DNA of 64,000 bases from Lachnospiraceae bacterium UBA4631 (lineage in GTDB: Bacteria; Bacillota; Clostridia; Lachnospirales; Lachnospiraceae). Location: assembly GCA_002406015.1 (NCBI GenBank), contig DHMX01000022.1, positions 186,001-250,000 on the forward strand, written 5' to 3'. The notes below the pieces were generated by a model that had not been told where the DNA came from, did not search any database, and saw only the letters and a list, made by a program, of their open reading frames with translations. This document shows, in pieces, positions 12,754 through 21,703 of this stretch; positions within the stretch are counted from its first letter, which is position 1, and the number at the start of each line of letters is the position of its first letter. The position numbers were made by a program, and so were the translations under genes.

Positions 12754-12782
12754 TTGAAAAGAGAAGTGGCATGGAGTATAAT
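12754..12782 (+). promoter_or_regulatory. Promoter of the XerS-like recombinase gene
   Basis: TTGAAA (12754-12759), 17 bp and TATAAT (12777-12782). It starts only about 20 bp past the prophage boundary; the leader to the ATG is about 90 nt. Nothing else is seen in 12735-12874. Confidence 0.8.
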
Positions 12783-12874
12783 TAATATACCATAAATATA
12801 ATAAACAAGGCAACAAATACGTTTAACTATTATAATGATACATAATAAATACAAATGGAAAGGTTGAATTTTAT

Positions 12875-13960
12875 ATGGCAAAGGATTCCGAACACTATAA
12901 ATCAAAGACACATCATCAAAAAGAAATTTATAATGAATTATTAAGTCAGCTTCCACCGTGTGCAAAGGTATATCTCCGGGATAAGGATTTGACGACTCAA
13001 ATTAGTACACGTATATCGTATGCATATGATTTGCTGACCTTTTTCCGTTATATTAAGAATGTAAATCCTCAATATAAAGATATGGATATTACAGCTTTTG
13101 GCTATGGTGATTTGGCAAACTTTACTGCAGATGATATTTCAGAATATCAACATTATCTGGAGTTTAGTTCTGAGGCTAGGGACGGTGAAAGCCATGAAAA
13201 CGGAAAACGTTCTATTGCTCGTAAAATGGCTCCGTTAAGAGGTCTATATGAGTATCATGTAATTAGGGAAAATCTTCAAAAGAATCCAATGCTGTTAGTT
13301 CAGATGCCTAAAATTAAGAAGGATAAGAATATTGTTCGAATGACAAATTATGAAGTTCAGAATATTCTGAATATGGTTGAAACCGGCAACGGAACTATGT
13401 CTGAACGTCAACGAAAGCTTTGTGCAAAGACAAAACAGCGTGATTTGGCAATATTAACGTTAATGTTGGGAACCGGTATCCGAGTATCCGAATGTGTTGG
13501 ATTAGATATTACAGATATTGATTTTAAGGTAAATTCTATTACCATTGTCCGTAAAGGTGGTGGACAGGATATTATTTATTTCGGTGAAGAGGTTCATGAG
13601 GTTCTGGAGAATTATATTGAAGGTGAACGTAAGAATATTGCAATTGCAGAGGGTCAGGAAAAGGCATTGTTCATATCTTCTAAGGGAAATCGTATGAGTG
13701 TAGATGCCATTGAACGGCTGGTTAAGAAATACGGCCAACTTGCCGTTCCAAATAAAAAAATTACGCCGCATAAGCTTCGCAGTACATACGGTACTGCCCT
13801 ATATCGGGAAACTGGTGATATTCGGCTGGTTGCAGATGTTTTAGGACATGAAAATATTAATACTACCATCGATTATTATGCGGCAATTGAGGATGAGCAT
13901 AAACGAAAGGCTGCGGGTGCAGTATCTTTACGAAATCCTAAAAATGATAGTAAAATGTAA
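12875..13960 (+). CDS. XerS-like tyrosine recombinase
   Basis: A 361-residue site-specific recombinase. The N-terminal SAM-like core-binding region (about residues 20-145) is followed by the catalytic domain with R203 (GTGIRVSE), K227 (RKGGG), H299-x-x-R302 (TPHKLRST), H325 (LGHENINTT) and Tyr334 or Tyr335. Length and N-terminal layout (LPP...YLRDKDLTTQISTRISYAYDLLTFFRYI) resemble single-recombinase XerS rather than 300-residue XerC/XerD. A host Xer protein for chromosome dimer resolution is my preferred reading; a prophage integrase is the alternative, but it lies outside the repeat-bounded phage and next to host genes. Confidence 0.85.
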   Translation: MAKDSEHYKSKTHHQKEIYNELLSQLPPCAKVYLRDKDLTTQISTRISYAYDLLTFFRYIKNVNPQYKDMDITAFGYGDLANFTADDISEYQHYLEFSSEARDGESHENGKRSIARKMAPLRGLYEYHVIRENLQKNPMLLVQMPKIKKDKNIVRMTNYEVQNILNMVETGNGTMSERQRKLCAKTKQRDLAILTLMLGTGIRVSECVGLDITDIDFKVNSITIVRKGGGQDIIYFGEEVHEVLENYIEGERKNIAIAEGQEKALFISSKGNRMSVDAIERLVKKYGQLAVPNKKITPHKLRSTYGTALYRETGDIRLVADVLGHENINTTIDYYAAIEDEHKRKAAGAVSLRNPKNDSKM

Positions 13961-14006
13961 TTTGTATGTATAAATATTGGTATATAAAATCAGGAGACAT
14001 TTAATT

Positions 14007-14717
14007 ATGAAACCACAAAAACTATTAACCTATACTCGAAAAGCAATTCAAGACTATAATATGATTCAATCAAATGATAAAATTGCAATCGGTATTTCCG
14101 GAGGAAAAGACAGTCTGACATTATTATATGCCATGGCAAAGCTAAAAGAATTTTATCCGGTTCCGTATGATTTGGTTGCCATTACGGTAGACCTTGGCTT
14201 TCCGGAATTTCATACAGAAGCCTTAGAAGAATTTTGTGGGAAGCTACAGGTTCCATATTATGTAGAACATACTCAAATTGGAGAAATTGTCTTTGATTAT
14301 CGAAAAGAACCAAATCCATGCTCTTTGTGCAGCCGTATGCGAAAAGGTGCATTTAATGAAGCTGCTATCCGGCTCAATTGTAATAAGATTGCGTATGCAC
14401 ATCATAAGGATGATGTAATTGATAGTTTTTTAATGTCAATGCTCTATGAAGGACGAATCCATACTTTTTCACCGGTTACATATTTGGAACGTTCAGAACT
14501 TACTTTAATTCGACCATTGATTTATGCTTATGAAGGTGAAATTAAGTCCTTTGCTACAACTTATCAACTTCCTATCTGTAAGAATCCATGTCCGGCAGAT
14601 GGTGTTACAAAGCGTCAGGAAGCCAAGGAATTACTGTTGGAGTTAAAGCATACGGTTCCGGAGGTAAAAGAACGAATATTTTCTGCAATTACCGGATCCG
14701 GAATGGATGGTTGGTAA
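14007..14717 (+). CDS. TtcA-like tRNA 2-thiolation ATPase (PP-loop)
   Basis: A 236-residue PP-loop ATP pyrophosphatase. SGGKDSLTLLYAM is the PP motif; NPCSLCSRMRKG carries the CxxC for the iron-sulfur/sulfur-relay site, and a second Cys pair region occurs at PICKNPCPADG. These match the TtcA/TtuA superfamily, which thiolates tRNA (s2C32 for TtcA). ATG 14007 is chosen because CAGGAG precedes it; an earlier in-frame ATG at 13977 has no ribosome-binding site. It follows the recombinase gene by 46 bp, likely co-transcribed, and is convergent with the LysM gene. Confidence 0.85.
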   Translation: MKPQKLLTYTRKAIQDYNMIQSNDKIAIGISGGKDSLTLLYAMAKLKEFYPVPYDLVAITVDLGFPEFHTEALEEFCGKLQVPYYVEHTQIGEIVFDYRKEPNPCSLCSRMRKGAFNEAAIRLNCNKIAYAHHKDDVIDSFLMSMLYEGRIHTFSPVTYLERSELTLIRPLIYAYEGEIKSFATTYQLPICKNPCPADGVTKRQEAKELLLELKHTVPEVKERIFSAITGSGMDGW

Positions 14718-15185
14718 TTAATTTGCTGTTACACCCGGATGCTCTGCATAATATGGAACGGTCAGATAACACCCGGTTGTAATGGTGTCATTTGTTAAGT
14801 GATTGATTTCCTTTACTTCTTCTACATAGTCTTTGGTAGAGGAATATTCAGAGGTTTTATATTCTTGTGCAATATCCCATAAGGTATCTCCTGCATTTAC
14901 CTGAATGCTTGTATAGTATTTTTGATTCAAGTGGTCGGATTGAGCATTTACTGCAGGACCGGATAAACATAAAATTGCGGTCAGAGCAATGGATGCCAGA
15001 AGCATGATACTTCCATAAAGTGCAAGCTTTGGATATTTTGTCAGCAGGCATCCGAGAATATAGCTAAGGCTTGGATAGTCTTCTCTTCTGTCACTATCGC
15101 TATAATTAAGTTTGTTATAATTAATATAATTAGGTCTGGTATAAGTATGTTTATAATCCATGTGTCTGGTATTTGCAGATGTCAT
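14718..15185 (-). CDS. LysM-domain membrane protein, YneA-like SOS division inhibitor candidate
   Basis: A 155-residue protein: a basic/Tyr-rich cytoplasmic N-terminus, one membrane helix (about residues 55-75, ALYGSIMLLASIALTAILCL) and a C-terminal LysM peptidoglycan-binding domain (IQVNAGDTLWDIAQEYK). Divergent from lexA and preceded by SOS boxes, exactly the arrangement of yneA in Bacillus, whose product delays division during SOS. ATG 15185 has CGGAGG upstream. Function is inferred from architecture and context. Confidence 0.8.
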   Translation of the reverse strand: MTSANTRHMDYKHTYTRPNYINYNKLNYSDSDRREDYPSLSYILGCLLTKYPKLALYGSIMLLASIALTAILCLSGPAVNAQSDHLNQKYYTSIQVNAGDTLWDIAQEYKTSEYSSTKDYVEEVKEINHLTNDTITTGCYLTVPYYAEHPGVTAN

Positions 15186-15201
15186 AACAATTCCTCCGTT
15201 T

Positions 15202-15369
15202 CGAACATTTGTTTTGTATGGTTTGATTATATCGAACAGTTGTTCTCTTGTCAACAAAAAAATCGAAAATATGTTCGAAAAAATGTTTGGCTACGAAAGT
15301 AGATTCAAAATGCCTCAAAAAATTTTAAAACAAATATTTTAGAACAAATGTTTTTAGAACATTTGTTTG
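15202..15369. promoter_or_regulatory. Cluster of LexA (SOS) boxes
   Basis: Five sites resembling the Firmicutes consensus CGAACnnnnGTTCG: CGAACATTTGTTTT (15202-15215), CGAACAGTTGTTCT (15233-15246), CGAAAATATGTTCG (15264-15277), AGAACAAATGTTTT (15341-15354) and AGAACATTTGTTTG (15356-15369). They cover the divergent promoters of the LysM gene and lexA. The rest of 15258-15553 holds no gene. Confidence 0.85.
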
Positions 15370-15553
15370 CAATCTTTGCAATCTTATGTTACACTAGTTA
15401 TAGTATTTTAACGGATATAGATTTCGTGATTTTTTATTTTGTGATTTTTTGCGTCTATAGTGAATAAGAATGACGGAATGAAAGAATGACGATAAGAAAT
15501 AAGAAGAATGACAGGGAATGTAAATTAATAACTGGTAATATGGAGGATTACAT

Positions 15554-16171
15554 ATGAGTAATGGAAAAATGACGGATAAACAGCGGGAAATATTAGAATA
15601 TATGAAAGAACAGATTTTAGCAAAGGGTTATCCGCCGTCTGTACGTGAAATTTGTACTGCGGTAGGCTTGAAGTCAACATCTTCGGTTCATTCCCATCTG
15701 GAGACGCTTGAGAAAAACGGATATATTCGCCGCGACCCAACCAAACCAAGAGCAATTGAAATTGTGGATGATTCGTTCCAGAATATCAGCCGCAGAGAAA
15801 TGGTAAATATTCCAATGCTTGGAAAGGTGGCTGCAGGGCAGCCATTACTTGCGGATGATAATATTAACGGCTACTTTCCTCTTCCGGTTGAATATGTACA
15901 TAACAAGCAGACCTTTATGTTAACGGTAAAGGGGGAAAGTATGATTAATGCCGGAATTTTTGACGGAGATTTGATTATTGTAGAACAGACCTCTGTTGCA
16001 AGAAATGGGGAAATTATCGTTGCATTAATTGATGATTCGGCAACCGTTAAGACCTTTTATAAAGAAAGTAATTATATTCGTTTACAGCCGGAAAATGACA
16101 GCATGGATCCTATTATCGTTCAGGATTGTATGATTTTAGGAAAGGTTATTGGATTATATCGTCAGTTTTAA
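15554..16171 (+). CDS. lexA: LexA repressor
   Basis: SOS repressor, autocleaved when RecA is activated. Winged HTH domain at about residues 1-70 (SVREICTAVGLKSTSSVHSHLETLEKNGYI). Cleavage occurs at the Ala-Gly bond in GKVAAGQPLL, the catalytic Ser is in GESMINAG and the Lys in ATVKTFYKE. At 205 residues it is full length. GGAGG precedes the ATG. Upstream SOS boxes indicate autoregulation. Confidence 0.97.
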   Translation: MSNGKMTDKQREILEYMKEQILAKGYPPSVREICTAVGLKSTSSVHSHLETLEKNGYIRRDPTKPRAIEIVDDSFQNISRREMVNIPMLGKVAAGQPLLADDNINGYFPLPVEYVHNKQTFMLTVKGESMINAGIFDGDLIIVEQTSVARNGEIIVALIDDSATVKTFYKESNYIRLQPENDSMDPIIVQDCMILGKVIGLYRQF

Positions 16172-16176
16172 CAGTA

Positions 16177-16217
16177 AAAACAGCAGCTTAGTTCTCATGA
16201 ATTAAGCTGCTGTTTTT
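16177..16217 (+). terminator. lexA terminator
   Basis: AAAACAGCAGCTTA pairs with TAAGCTGCTGTTTT around a 12-nt loop, followed by T residues. It works in either direction and lies between lexA and the convergent gene at 16246. Confidence 0.9.
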
Positions 16218-16245
16218 GCTACAAGTTTTGTTACATATTATTTTA

Positions 16246-16575
16246 TTACGAATATACCACATCACAATAAAAACCGGTCTTATCCTCTTTACAGCTTGCA
16301 TATCGGTAACGAATTACCGAGCCCTCATTGAATCGGACAAACATTTGTGAATAGGGATAACCTACGGCATCTGTCATTTTCTGAAATTGCTTCTGTGCCT
16401 GCTCTAAGTTGAAGCGGTTTAACTTTACATCCACAACATATCGATTATAATGAATGGTTACACAATAGCTTTTCAAGCCCTTGCAATCAGCCAGATAATG
16501 ATTAAAGGCACATTCAATTTCAGGAGTTACACTAAGCTGCATTTGCTTCAGATATTCATTAAATACACGAAACAT
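16246..16575 (-). CDS. Hypothetical protein (109 aa)
   Basis: Not recognised. A soluble alpha/beta-like protein (YCVTIHYNRYVVDVKLNRFNLEQAQKQFQKM...) with several aromatic residues. AGGAGG lies upstream of ATG 16575. It follows the HD-GYP gene by 15 bp on the same strand and is probably its operon partner. Confidence 0.75.
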   Translation of the reverse strand: MFRVFNEYLKQMQLSVTPEIECAFNHYLADCKGLKSYCVTIHYNRYVVDVKLNRFNLEQAQKQFQKMTDAVGYPYSQMFVRFNEGSVIRYRYASCKEDKTGFYCDVVYS

Positions 16576-16590
16576 ATTAGGTTCCTCCTT

Positions 16591-17889
16591 CTATGATTCT
16601 GTCTGTGTGTGTTCGGCAGGTTTCTGAATAACAGATTCTGTCACAATTCCATCTTCATGAATTTTGGCAGAACTTTGAATCTCCCATTGTTCGGTTCCTG
16701 CGGATTCTTCTGAACGATCCGGAAGACTGTTAAATATTTCAACAAATTTCTCATAATTATCTTTAAATAATTCTACAACATGAGGATCAAACTGTGTTCC
16801 ACTGCCCAGTGCAATTTCATTATAGGTCTGAGCCAGTGTCCAATTTTCCTTATAGCAACGGGAAGCGGATAAGGCATCAAATACATCTGCTAATGCCATC
16901 AGCCGGCTGACATAGGCAATCTCCTCTCCCTTCATACCAAGGTAGCCTTTGCCGTCCCATCGTTCATGATGCTGTAAGGCAATCGTTCTTGCAATTTCCA
17001 TGATTTCACCGGTTGTATTATGTAATAATGCTTCTCCGTATAATACGTGATTTTTAACGATAGCGTATTCTTCATCGGTAAGCTTTCCGGGTTTATTTAA
17101 GATTTCCTCCGGAATCATTAACTTTCCAATATCATGCATCATGGATGCGGTGCATACCATATCTGTATAGTTTTGGTCGAAGCCGGATGCTTCACACAAT
17201 ACCCGCATATATCTGGAGACTCTCCGGACATGTTCTCCGGTAGATTTAGATTTGGATTCACAAATATTAGAAAACGACAAAATAATTTCTTCCTGACTAA
17301 TCTTTAATTGCTGGGAATAAATAAAAATGTCTGCCATCATTTCATTGTTACGGTCAACAATAAAATAAGAAATAAAGGACATAAAGATAATAACCAGCTC
17401 TTTGGGAAGAAAGTTATAAAAAATTGCAGATTCAATTCCGGTTGCCAGTGGGTCATTGGGAATTAGTCCGACATAAAGATTTAAAAAGGCGGACCCCAAA
17501 ATAATTGCCGTATTAATTAACGTTGTAAACAACACCAGAACACGGTTGTAATACAAAGAAGCAATTAGTAGCGGAAATAACACAATCGCAGAAGCATAAT
17601 AAGACAAAAAAGAACATAGTACACCACTTACCAGAGATGTACATATAATTACCATATACATGATATAATTTTTTTCGATATTCAGACAGTTAATGAAAAT
17701 CGTTGGAATCAGTAACAGGATTCCGCAGATTGCCAGACACAGACTAACTGCTGTCTTATCAAAATTAAGCAAATTACCAAAGGTTAAGCACCAAATAATT
17801 AACAGCAAATATAAAGTATATCGCAGCGACTTTGCAACGATATTATTTATCTTGACATTATTTACTTTTAAGAAACGATTTAAATCCAT
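16591..17889 (-). CDS. HD-GYP domain protein with membrane sensor region
   Basis: A 432-residue protein; residues about 20-190 form six or so hydrophobic segments and the rest is an HD-GYP phosphodiesterase-type domain (MMHDIGKLMIPEEILNKPGKL, then HHERWDGKGY). HD-GYP proteins hydrolyse cyclic di-GMP or related dinucleotides. The usual Pro after GY is Leu here (GYLG), so the signature is slightly off; the HD metal ligands are intact. The C-terminal tail is low-complexity, Glu/Thr-rich. Confidence 0.88.
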   Translation of the reverse strand: MDLNRFLKVNNVKINNIVAKSLRYTLYLLLIIWCLTFGNLLNFDKTAVSLCLAICGILLLIPTIFINCLNIEKNYIMYMVIICTSLVSGVLCSFLSYYASAIVLFPLLIASLYYNRVLVLFTTLINTAIILGSAFLNLYVGLIPNDPLATGIESAIFYNFLPKELVIIFMSFISYFIVDRNNEMMADIFIYSQQLKISQEEIILSFSNICESKSKSTGEHVRRVSRYMRVLCEASGFDQNYTDMVCTASMMHDIGKLMIPEEILNKPGKLTDEEYAIVKNHVLYGEALLHNTTGEIMEIARTIALQHHERWDGKGYLGMKGEEIAYVSRLMALADVFDALSASRCYKENWTLAQTYNEIALGSGTQFDPHVVELFKDNYEKFVEIFNSLPDRSEESAGTEQWEIQSSAKIHEDGIVTESVIQKPAEHTQTES

Positions 17890-17967
17890 ACTCTCACCAA
17901 TTATCCTTATATGATAAATATAAATCCAGATTGTTTTATTGTCAACCGGACTTTTTAGATTTATAAA

Positions 17968-18333
17968 TTACATGGATAACTGCTCTTTTTCAATAAAAAC
18001 ACCGTCTCGCCATATGCGTTCCAAGTCATAAAACAGCCGGTCTTCTTTCGAGAAAATGTGTACGATTACATCCCGGTAATCCATTAAAATCCAATTGGCA
18101 GATTCATAGCCCTCGGTCTGCTTTGCCGGACATTTTAACTGGGTACAAGCCTCATCAACATTATCTGCCAACGCCTGAACCTGATTTCGGTTATTACCGC
18201 TTGCAATAATAAAATAGTCCGCAATTACGGATACCTGTGATATATCAATAATCTTAATATCTTCTGCCTTTTTATCCTCTAAGGCTTCAACAATCTTTGC
18301 AGCCAGTTCCTTTGCACTTGCACTCATACTCAT
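17968..18333 (-). CDS. rsfS: Ribosomal silencing factor RsfS (YbeB/Iojap family)
   Basis: Binds uL14 and blocks subunit joining in starvation. Family signature regions are present: IKIIDISQVSVIADYFIIASGNNRNQVQALADNV and WILMDYRDVIVHIFSKEDRLFYDLERIW. I use ATG 18333 (MSMSASAKELAAKIVEAL), with GGAGAGAG upstream; the longer frame to 18378 adds 15 residues foreign to the family. It follows yqeK and nadD, a conserved Firmicutes cluster. Confidence 0.94.
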   Translation of the reverse strand: MSMSASAKELAAKIVEALEDKKAEDIKIIDISQVSVIADYFIIASGNNRNQVQALADNVDEACTQLKCPAKQTEGYESANWILMDYRDVIVHIFSKEDRLFYDLERIWRDGVFIEKEQLSM

Positions 18334-18472
18334 ACTATCTCTCTCCTGTATAATATTATTATAATTATTGTGACTCATTCTTATCTAAGCTATATTGTAT
18401 TATAGGCATATACGGCTATATAACATTACATATATAAGTTATAGATTAACATACATTGGTATATGATGTATC

Positions 18473-19048
18473 TTACATCTTTTCGTTATGCACATAGAAA
18501 CGATAGGTCTGTTCCGATATTTCGTCAATCGTTTCTCCCTTGCGTTTCAGGTATTCTAAAATATTGGATAAAATATGCACTAAGCAGGTATCCAAATCCT
18601 GAAAGGCTTCTTTGCGGATTTCCGGCATTTCCGGCAATAGCTTCCGATTCGGCTCAATGAAATCTGCAATATAAATAATCTTATCTAAATCCGACATATT
18701 GGGGCAACCGGTCGTATGCCAGGTGATGGCAGATAAAATTTCGCGGTCCTTGATTCTGAACTTATCCTTTGCAATGGCGGCACCTAATTTTGCGTGAAGC
18801 AGCTCCGGATTTTTACGCTCATATACAGAAATCGGCAAACCGTATTTCTCGCAACGTAAAATCTTCTCCTCTGCCGTATAGTTTTTTCCGCAATCATGAA
18901 GCAGTCCTGCAATTGCTGCCTTTTCTACATCTACATTATGGCACATTGCCATGGCTGCGGCAGTATATTCCACGCCCAGACTATGTTCATAACGCTTTGT
19001 GGTTAACCGTTCCTTTAGTTTTTCCCGCATTTCAATTCTATCCATCAT
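18473..19048 (-). CDS. yqeK: HD-domain Ap4A hydrolase YqeK
   Basis: A symmetrical diadenosine tetraphosphate hydrolase of the HD superfamily. Motifs: KRYEHSLGVEYTAAAMA, GLLHDCGKNY (HD pair), AITWHTTG and IIYIADFIEPNR. ATG 19048 is preceded by AAAGGATGG; an earlier ATG at 19075 lacks a site. It lies between nadD and rsfS, as in Bacillus. Confidence 0.92.
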   Translation of the reverse strand: MMDRIEMREKLKERLTTKRYEHSLGVEYTAAAMAMCHNVDVEKAAIAGLLHDCGKNYTAEEKILRCEKYGLPISVYERKNPELLHAKLGAAIAKDKFRIKDREILSAITWHTTGCPNMSDLDKIIYIADFIEPNRKLLPEMPEIRKEAFQDLDTCLVHILSNILEYLKRKGETIDEISEQTYRFYVHNEKM

Positions 19049-19080
19049 TTCTTTATCCATCCTTTTATAAATCATACATT

Positions 19081-19689
19081 TTATAAGTCATACAAATGAT
19101 GTTCACTTATATACTGATATACCGCTTCCGGAAGCCACCGGCTAAGCGTAGGGTCATCCTTCAACTCTTCCCGTATCCGGGTTGAGGAAATGTCAAACAA
19201 CGGGGTGTCCAGATATAGTATTTTAGCCTCCGGTACCTGTTGTATCAGTTCGGCTCTGGCTTGCTCCAATTCCGAAAATCTGGAATCATCTCTTCTGGCA
19301 CACAGAATCGTAGTGAGTCTGAGAATATCCTGATATTTCCGCCATTCCTGAAAATGTACCAGAGAGTCTCCTCCCAGTATAAAGTAAAACTCGGTATCCG
19401 GATAGTTCTGATGCAGTATCTGCATGGTGTCAATGGTATAGGTAGCTCCGCTTCGCTTCAATTCCATATCGTTAAATTCCATGTAATCATATGGCTGGAT
19501 TGCCAACCGGACCATATCACTCCGCTGACTGGTGCTTAATAATTCATCGCAGTCCTTATACGCAGGCAGTTTATTGGGTATAACCAATACCTTCGCAAGA
19601 CCGTACTGTTCATAAGCCGCCTGTGCCAACCGAATATGCCCTTTATGAATGGGATTAAATGTTCCGCCCATAATTCCAATTCGTTCCAT
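19081..19689 (-). CDS. nadD: Nicotinate-nucleotide adenylyltransferase
   Basis: Makes deamido-NAD from NaMN and ATP. The nucleotidyltransferase signature GGTFNPIHKGHIRLA is at the N-terminus and the ISSTRIREEL motif near the C-terminus. 202 residues, normal length. Between yhbY and yqeK on the same strand. Confidence 0.96.
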   Translation of the reverse strand: MERIGIMGGTFNPIHKGHIRLAQAAYEQYGLAKVLVIPNKLPAYKDCDELLSTSQRSDMVRLAIQPYDYMEFNDMELKRSGATYTIDTMQILHQNYPDTEFYFILGGDSLVHFQEWRKYQDILRLTTILCARRDDSRFSELEQARAELIQQVPEAKILYLDTPLFDISSTRIREELKDDPTLSRWLPEAVYQYISEHHLYDL

Positions 19690-19742
19690 GATAAATAACC
19701 TCCGGATAGGTTTGGTATTATGATAGATATGGACAACAGCGT

Positions 19743-20030
19743 CTAAGGTAACATAATCTTTTTATGGTTACGTGATTCCTTATAGAGTACAATTTTCTTT
19801 CCGATAACCTGAACAACCTGCGAGCCGGAACGCTCTGCAATGATGGTTGCCAATTCCTTCGGGTCATCCGCACAATTCTTCAAGACACTGATTTTAATTA
19901 ATTCCCGCTTCTCTAATGCTTCCCGAATACCTTCTACAAATTCGGGAGTAACAGAAGCTTTTCCAATCTGGTAAATCGGGTCCAGCTCCATAGCAAGCCC
20001 CTTTAAATATGCACGCTGTTTACTCGTCAT
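19743..20030 (-). CDS. yhbY: YhbY-type CRM-domain RNA-binding protein
   Basis: A 95-residue stand-alone CRM domain (MTSKQRAYLKGLAMELDPIYQIGKASVT...), with the LIKISVLKNC strand and the ERSGSQVVQVIGKKIVLYK end typical of YhbY, a pre-50S-associated protein. Located between obg and nadD as in many Firmicutes. Confidence 0.93.
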   Translation of the reverse strand: MTSKQRAYLKGLAMELDPIYQIGKASVTPEFVEGIREALEKRELIKISVLKNCADDPKELATIIAERSGSQVVQVIGKKIVLYKESRNHKKIMLP

Positions 20031-20044
20031 ATCTATTCTCCTCT

Positions 20045-21334
20045 TTATTTATAATACTCAAATGACAGCCCATATAATCGTACGGTGTCACCATCCTGAA
20101 TGCCAAGTCTTTCCAATTCATCTAAAATACCATTTTTCTTCAGGAAATCCTGGAAGAATTGGAAGCCCTTTTCGGATTCCAAGTTCGTATAACCGAGCAT
20201 ACGCTCAATCCTTGGACCTTCTACCACATATTCCTGTTCCTTCTCATCATAAGATACCTCAAACGGTAAGGTTTCATCCACAAACATGGATGGGTCAAAT
20301 TCTGATTCAAATTCAACGGTTTCCTGCGGAAGCTCCTCCAGCATATGACTCACATGCCAAAGCAGGTCGGAAACACCCTCTCCGGAAACTGCAGAAATCG
20401 GAAATACCGGAATATGAAGCGGTTCCATTTCCTCACGAAGCAAATCCAACACCGTTTCCCTGTCCAGTTCGGACATAACATCAATTTTATTTGCTGCAAT
20501 CACCTGTGGTTTTGTGTTCAAATCAATCCCGTATTTTTGTAACTCCAAATGAATTGCCTTAATATCATTGACCGGGTCTCTGCCCTCTGTGGATGCGGCA
20601 TCTACCAGATGGATTAATACCTTTGTCCGTTCAATATGGCGTAAAAATTCCAAGCCTAATCCGGTTCCCTCTGCAGCACCTTCTATGATTCCGGGAATGT
20701 CTGCGATAACAAAGCCCTGATGTTCTCCAAGGTCAACCACACCCAGATTCGGACGCAGGGTTGTGAAATGATAATTGGCAATCTTTGGTCTGGCATTGGT
20801 AACTCTGGATAAAAATGTGGATTTTCCGACGTTTGGAAATCCAACCAGACCCACATCCGCAATTACCTTTAATTCCAAAAGAATCCATAGCTCTTTAGCA
20901 TCCTGTCCCGGTTGGGCATATTTCGGAGCCTGCATGGTAGAGGTTGCATAATGCATATTGCCTTTACCGCCCCGTCCGCCTTTTAAGAAGACAACCGGTT
21001 CCTTTTTGTTTGACATATCCAGAATTACTCTGCCGGTTTCGGCATCCTTAATTACAGTTCCCGGTGGAACCTTTAATACAATATCCTTACCGTCCGCACC
21101 ATGACATCTGCGTTTTCCGCCTTCTTCACCGTCTCCGGCTTTGAATTTACCGGCATTTCGGAAATCAACAAGGGTATTGAGACCTTCGTCTACTTCAAAG
21201 ATGACATCGCCACCTCTGCCGCCATCACCGCCATCCGGTCCGCCGTTTGGCACATATAATTCTCTTCGAAAACTAACATGACCGTCCCCGCCTTTACCGG
21301 AACGTACATATATTTTTGCTCTGTCTGCAAACAT
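20045..21334 (-). CDS. obgE: GTPase Obg
   Basis: Essential ribosome-associated GTPase. The Gly-rich Obg fold (residues 1-158) precedes the G domain with GFPNVGKST, ADIPG and AANKIDV, and the C-terminal OCT domain follows (FVVEGPRIERML-like region, end LYGLSFEYYK). 429 residues, complete. Downstream of rpmA with a hairpin terminator between them. Confidence 0.97.
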   Translation of the reverse strand: MFADRAKIYVRSGKGGDGHVSFRRELYVPNGGPDGGDGGRGGDVIFEVDEGLNTLVDFRNAGKFKAGDGEEGGKRRCHGADGKDIVLKVPPGTVIKDAETGRVILDMSNKKEPVVFLKGGRGGKGNMHYATSTMQAPKYAQPGQDAKELWILLELKVIADVGLVGFPNVGKSTFLSRVTNARPKIANYHFTTLRPNLGVVDLGEHQGFVIADIPGIIEGAAEGTGLGLEFLRHIERTKVLIHLVDAASTEGRDPVNDIKAIHLELQKYGIDLNTKPQVIAANKIDVMSELDRETVLDLLREEMEPLHIPVFPISAVSGEGVSDLLWHVSHMLEELPQETVEFESEFDPSMFVDETLPFEVSYDEKEQEYVVEGPRIERMLGYTNLESEKGFQFFQDFLKKNGILDELERLGIQDGDTVRLYGLSFEYYK

Positions 21335-21378
21335 TGTCTCTCACCTTACTTTCCAACTATAGTTTTAACAAGTAAAAA

Positions 21379-21400
21379 GGGACACTATTGATAGTGTCCC
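21379..21400 (-). terminator. Terminator/attenuator between rpmA and obg
   Basis: GGGACACTAT pairs perfectly with ATAGTGTCCC; in the minus direction it is followed by TTTTTAC. It probably reduces obg transcription relative to the ribosomal protein genes. Confidence 0.85.
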
Positions 21401-21410
21401 CAAATAATTC

Positions 21411-21698
21411 TTATTCGTTAACGACAGGGTAAATAGAAACCTGCTTCTTGTCTCTGCCTTTTCTTTCAAAACGAACTACACCGTCTACTAATGCAAACAA
21501 TGTATCGTCGCCACCTTTACCCACATTAACACCTGGATGAATCTTAGTTCCACGCTGTCTATATAAGATGTTACCAGCTTTTACAAACTGTCCATCTGCT
21601 CTCTTGGCACCCAGTCTCTTTGACTCTGAGTCACGACCGTTCTTAGTAGAACCAACACCCTTCTTATGTGCAAAAAATTGAAGGTTCATCTGCATCAT
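21411..21698 (-). CDS. rpmA: Ribosomal protein bL27 with cleavable N-terminal extension
   Basis: A 95-residue bL27 (HKKGVGSTKNGRDSESKRLGAKRADGQ). It begins MMQMNLQFFA before HKKG. That extension, cut between FF-A and the mature N-terminus, is the Firmicutes form processed by Prp, encoded by the next gene upstream. AAGGAGG lies 10 bp before the ATG. Confidence 0.97.
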   Translation of the reverse strand: MMQMNLQFFAHKKGVGSTKNGRDSESKRLGAKRADGQFVKAGNILYRQRGTKIHPGVNVGKGGDDTLFALVDGVVRFERKGRDKKQVSIYPVVNE

Positions 21699-21703
21699 CT
21701 TCG

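Noticed and set aside
12735..12765. A match to streptococcal difSL at the prophage edge
   Set aside because: TTTTTCCG followed by TTGAAAAG is vaguely reminiscent, but arm spacing does not fit and I recall the reference sequence only roughly; not claimed as a dif site.
12732..12965. Open frame of 77 codons on - over the prophage right boundary
   Set aside because: Covers the recombinase promoter and the start of its gene in antisense; no ribosome-binding site.
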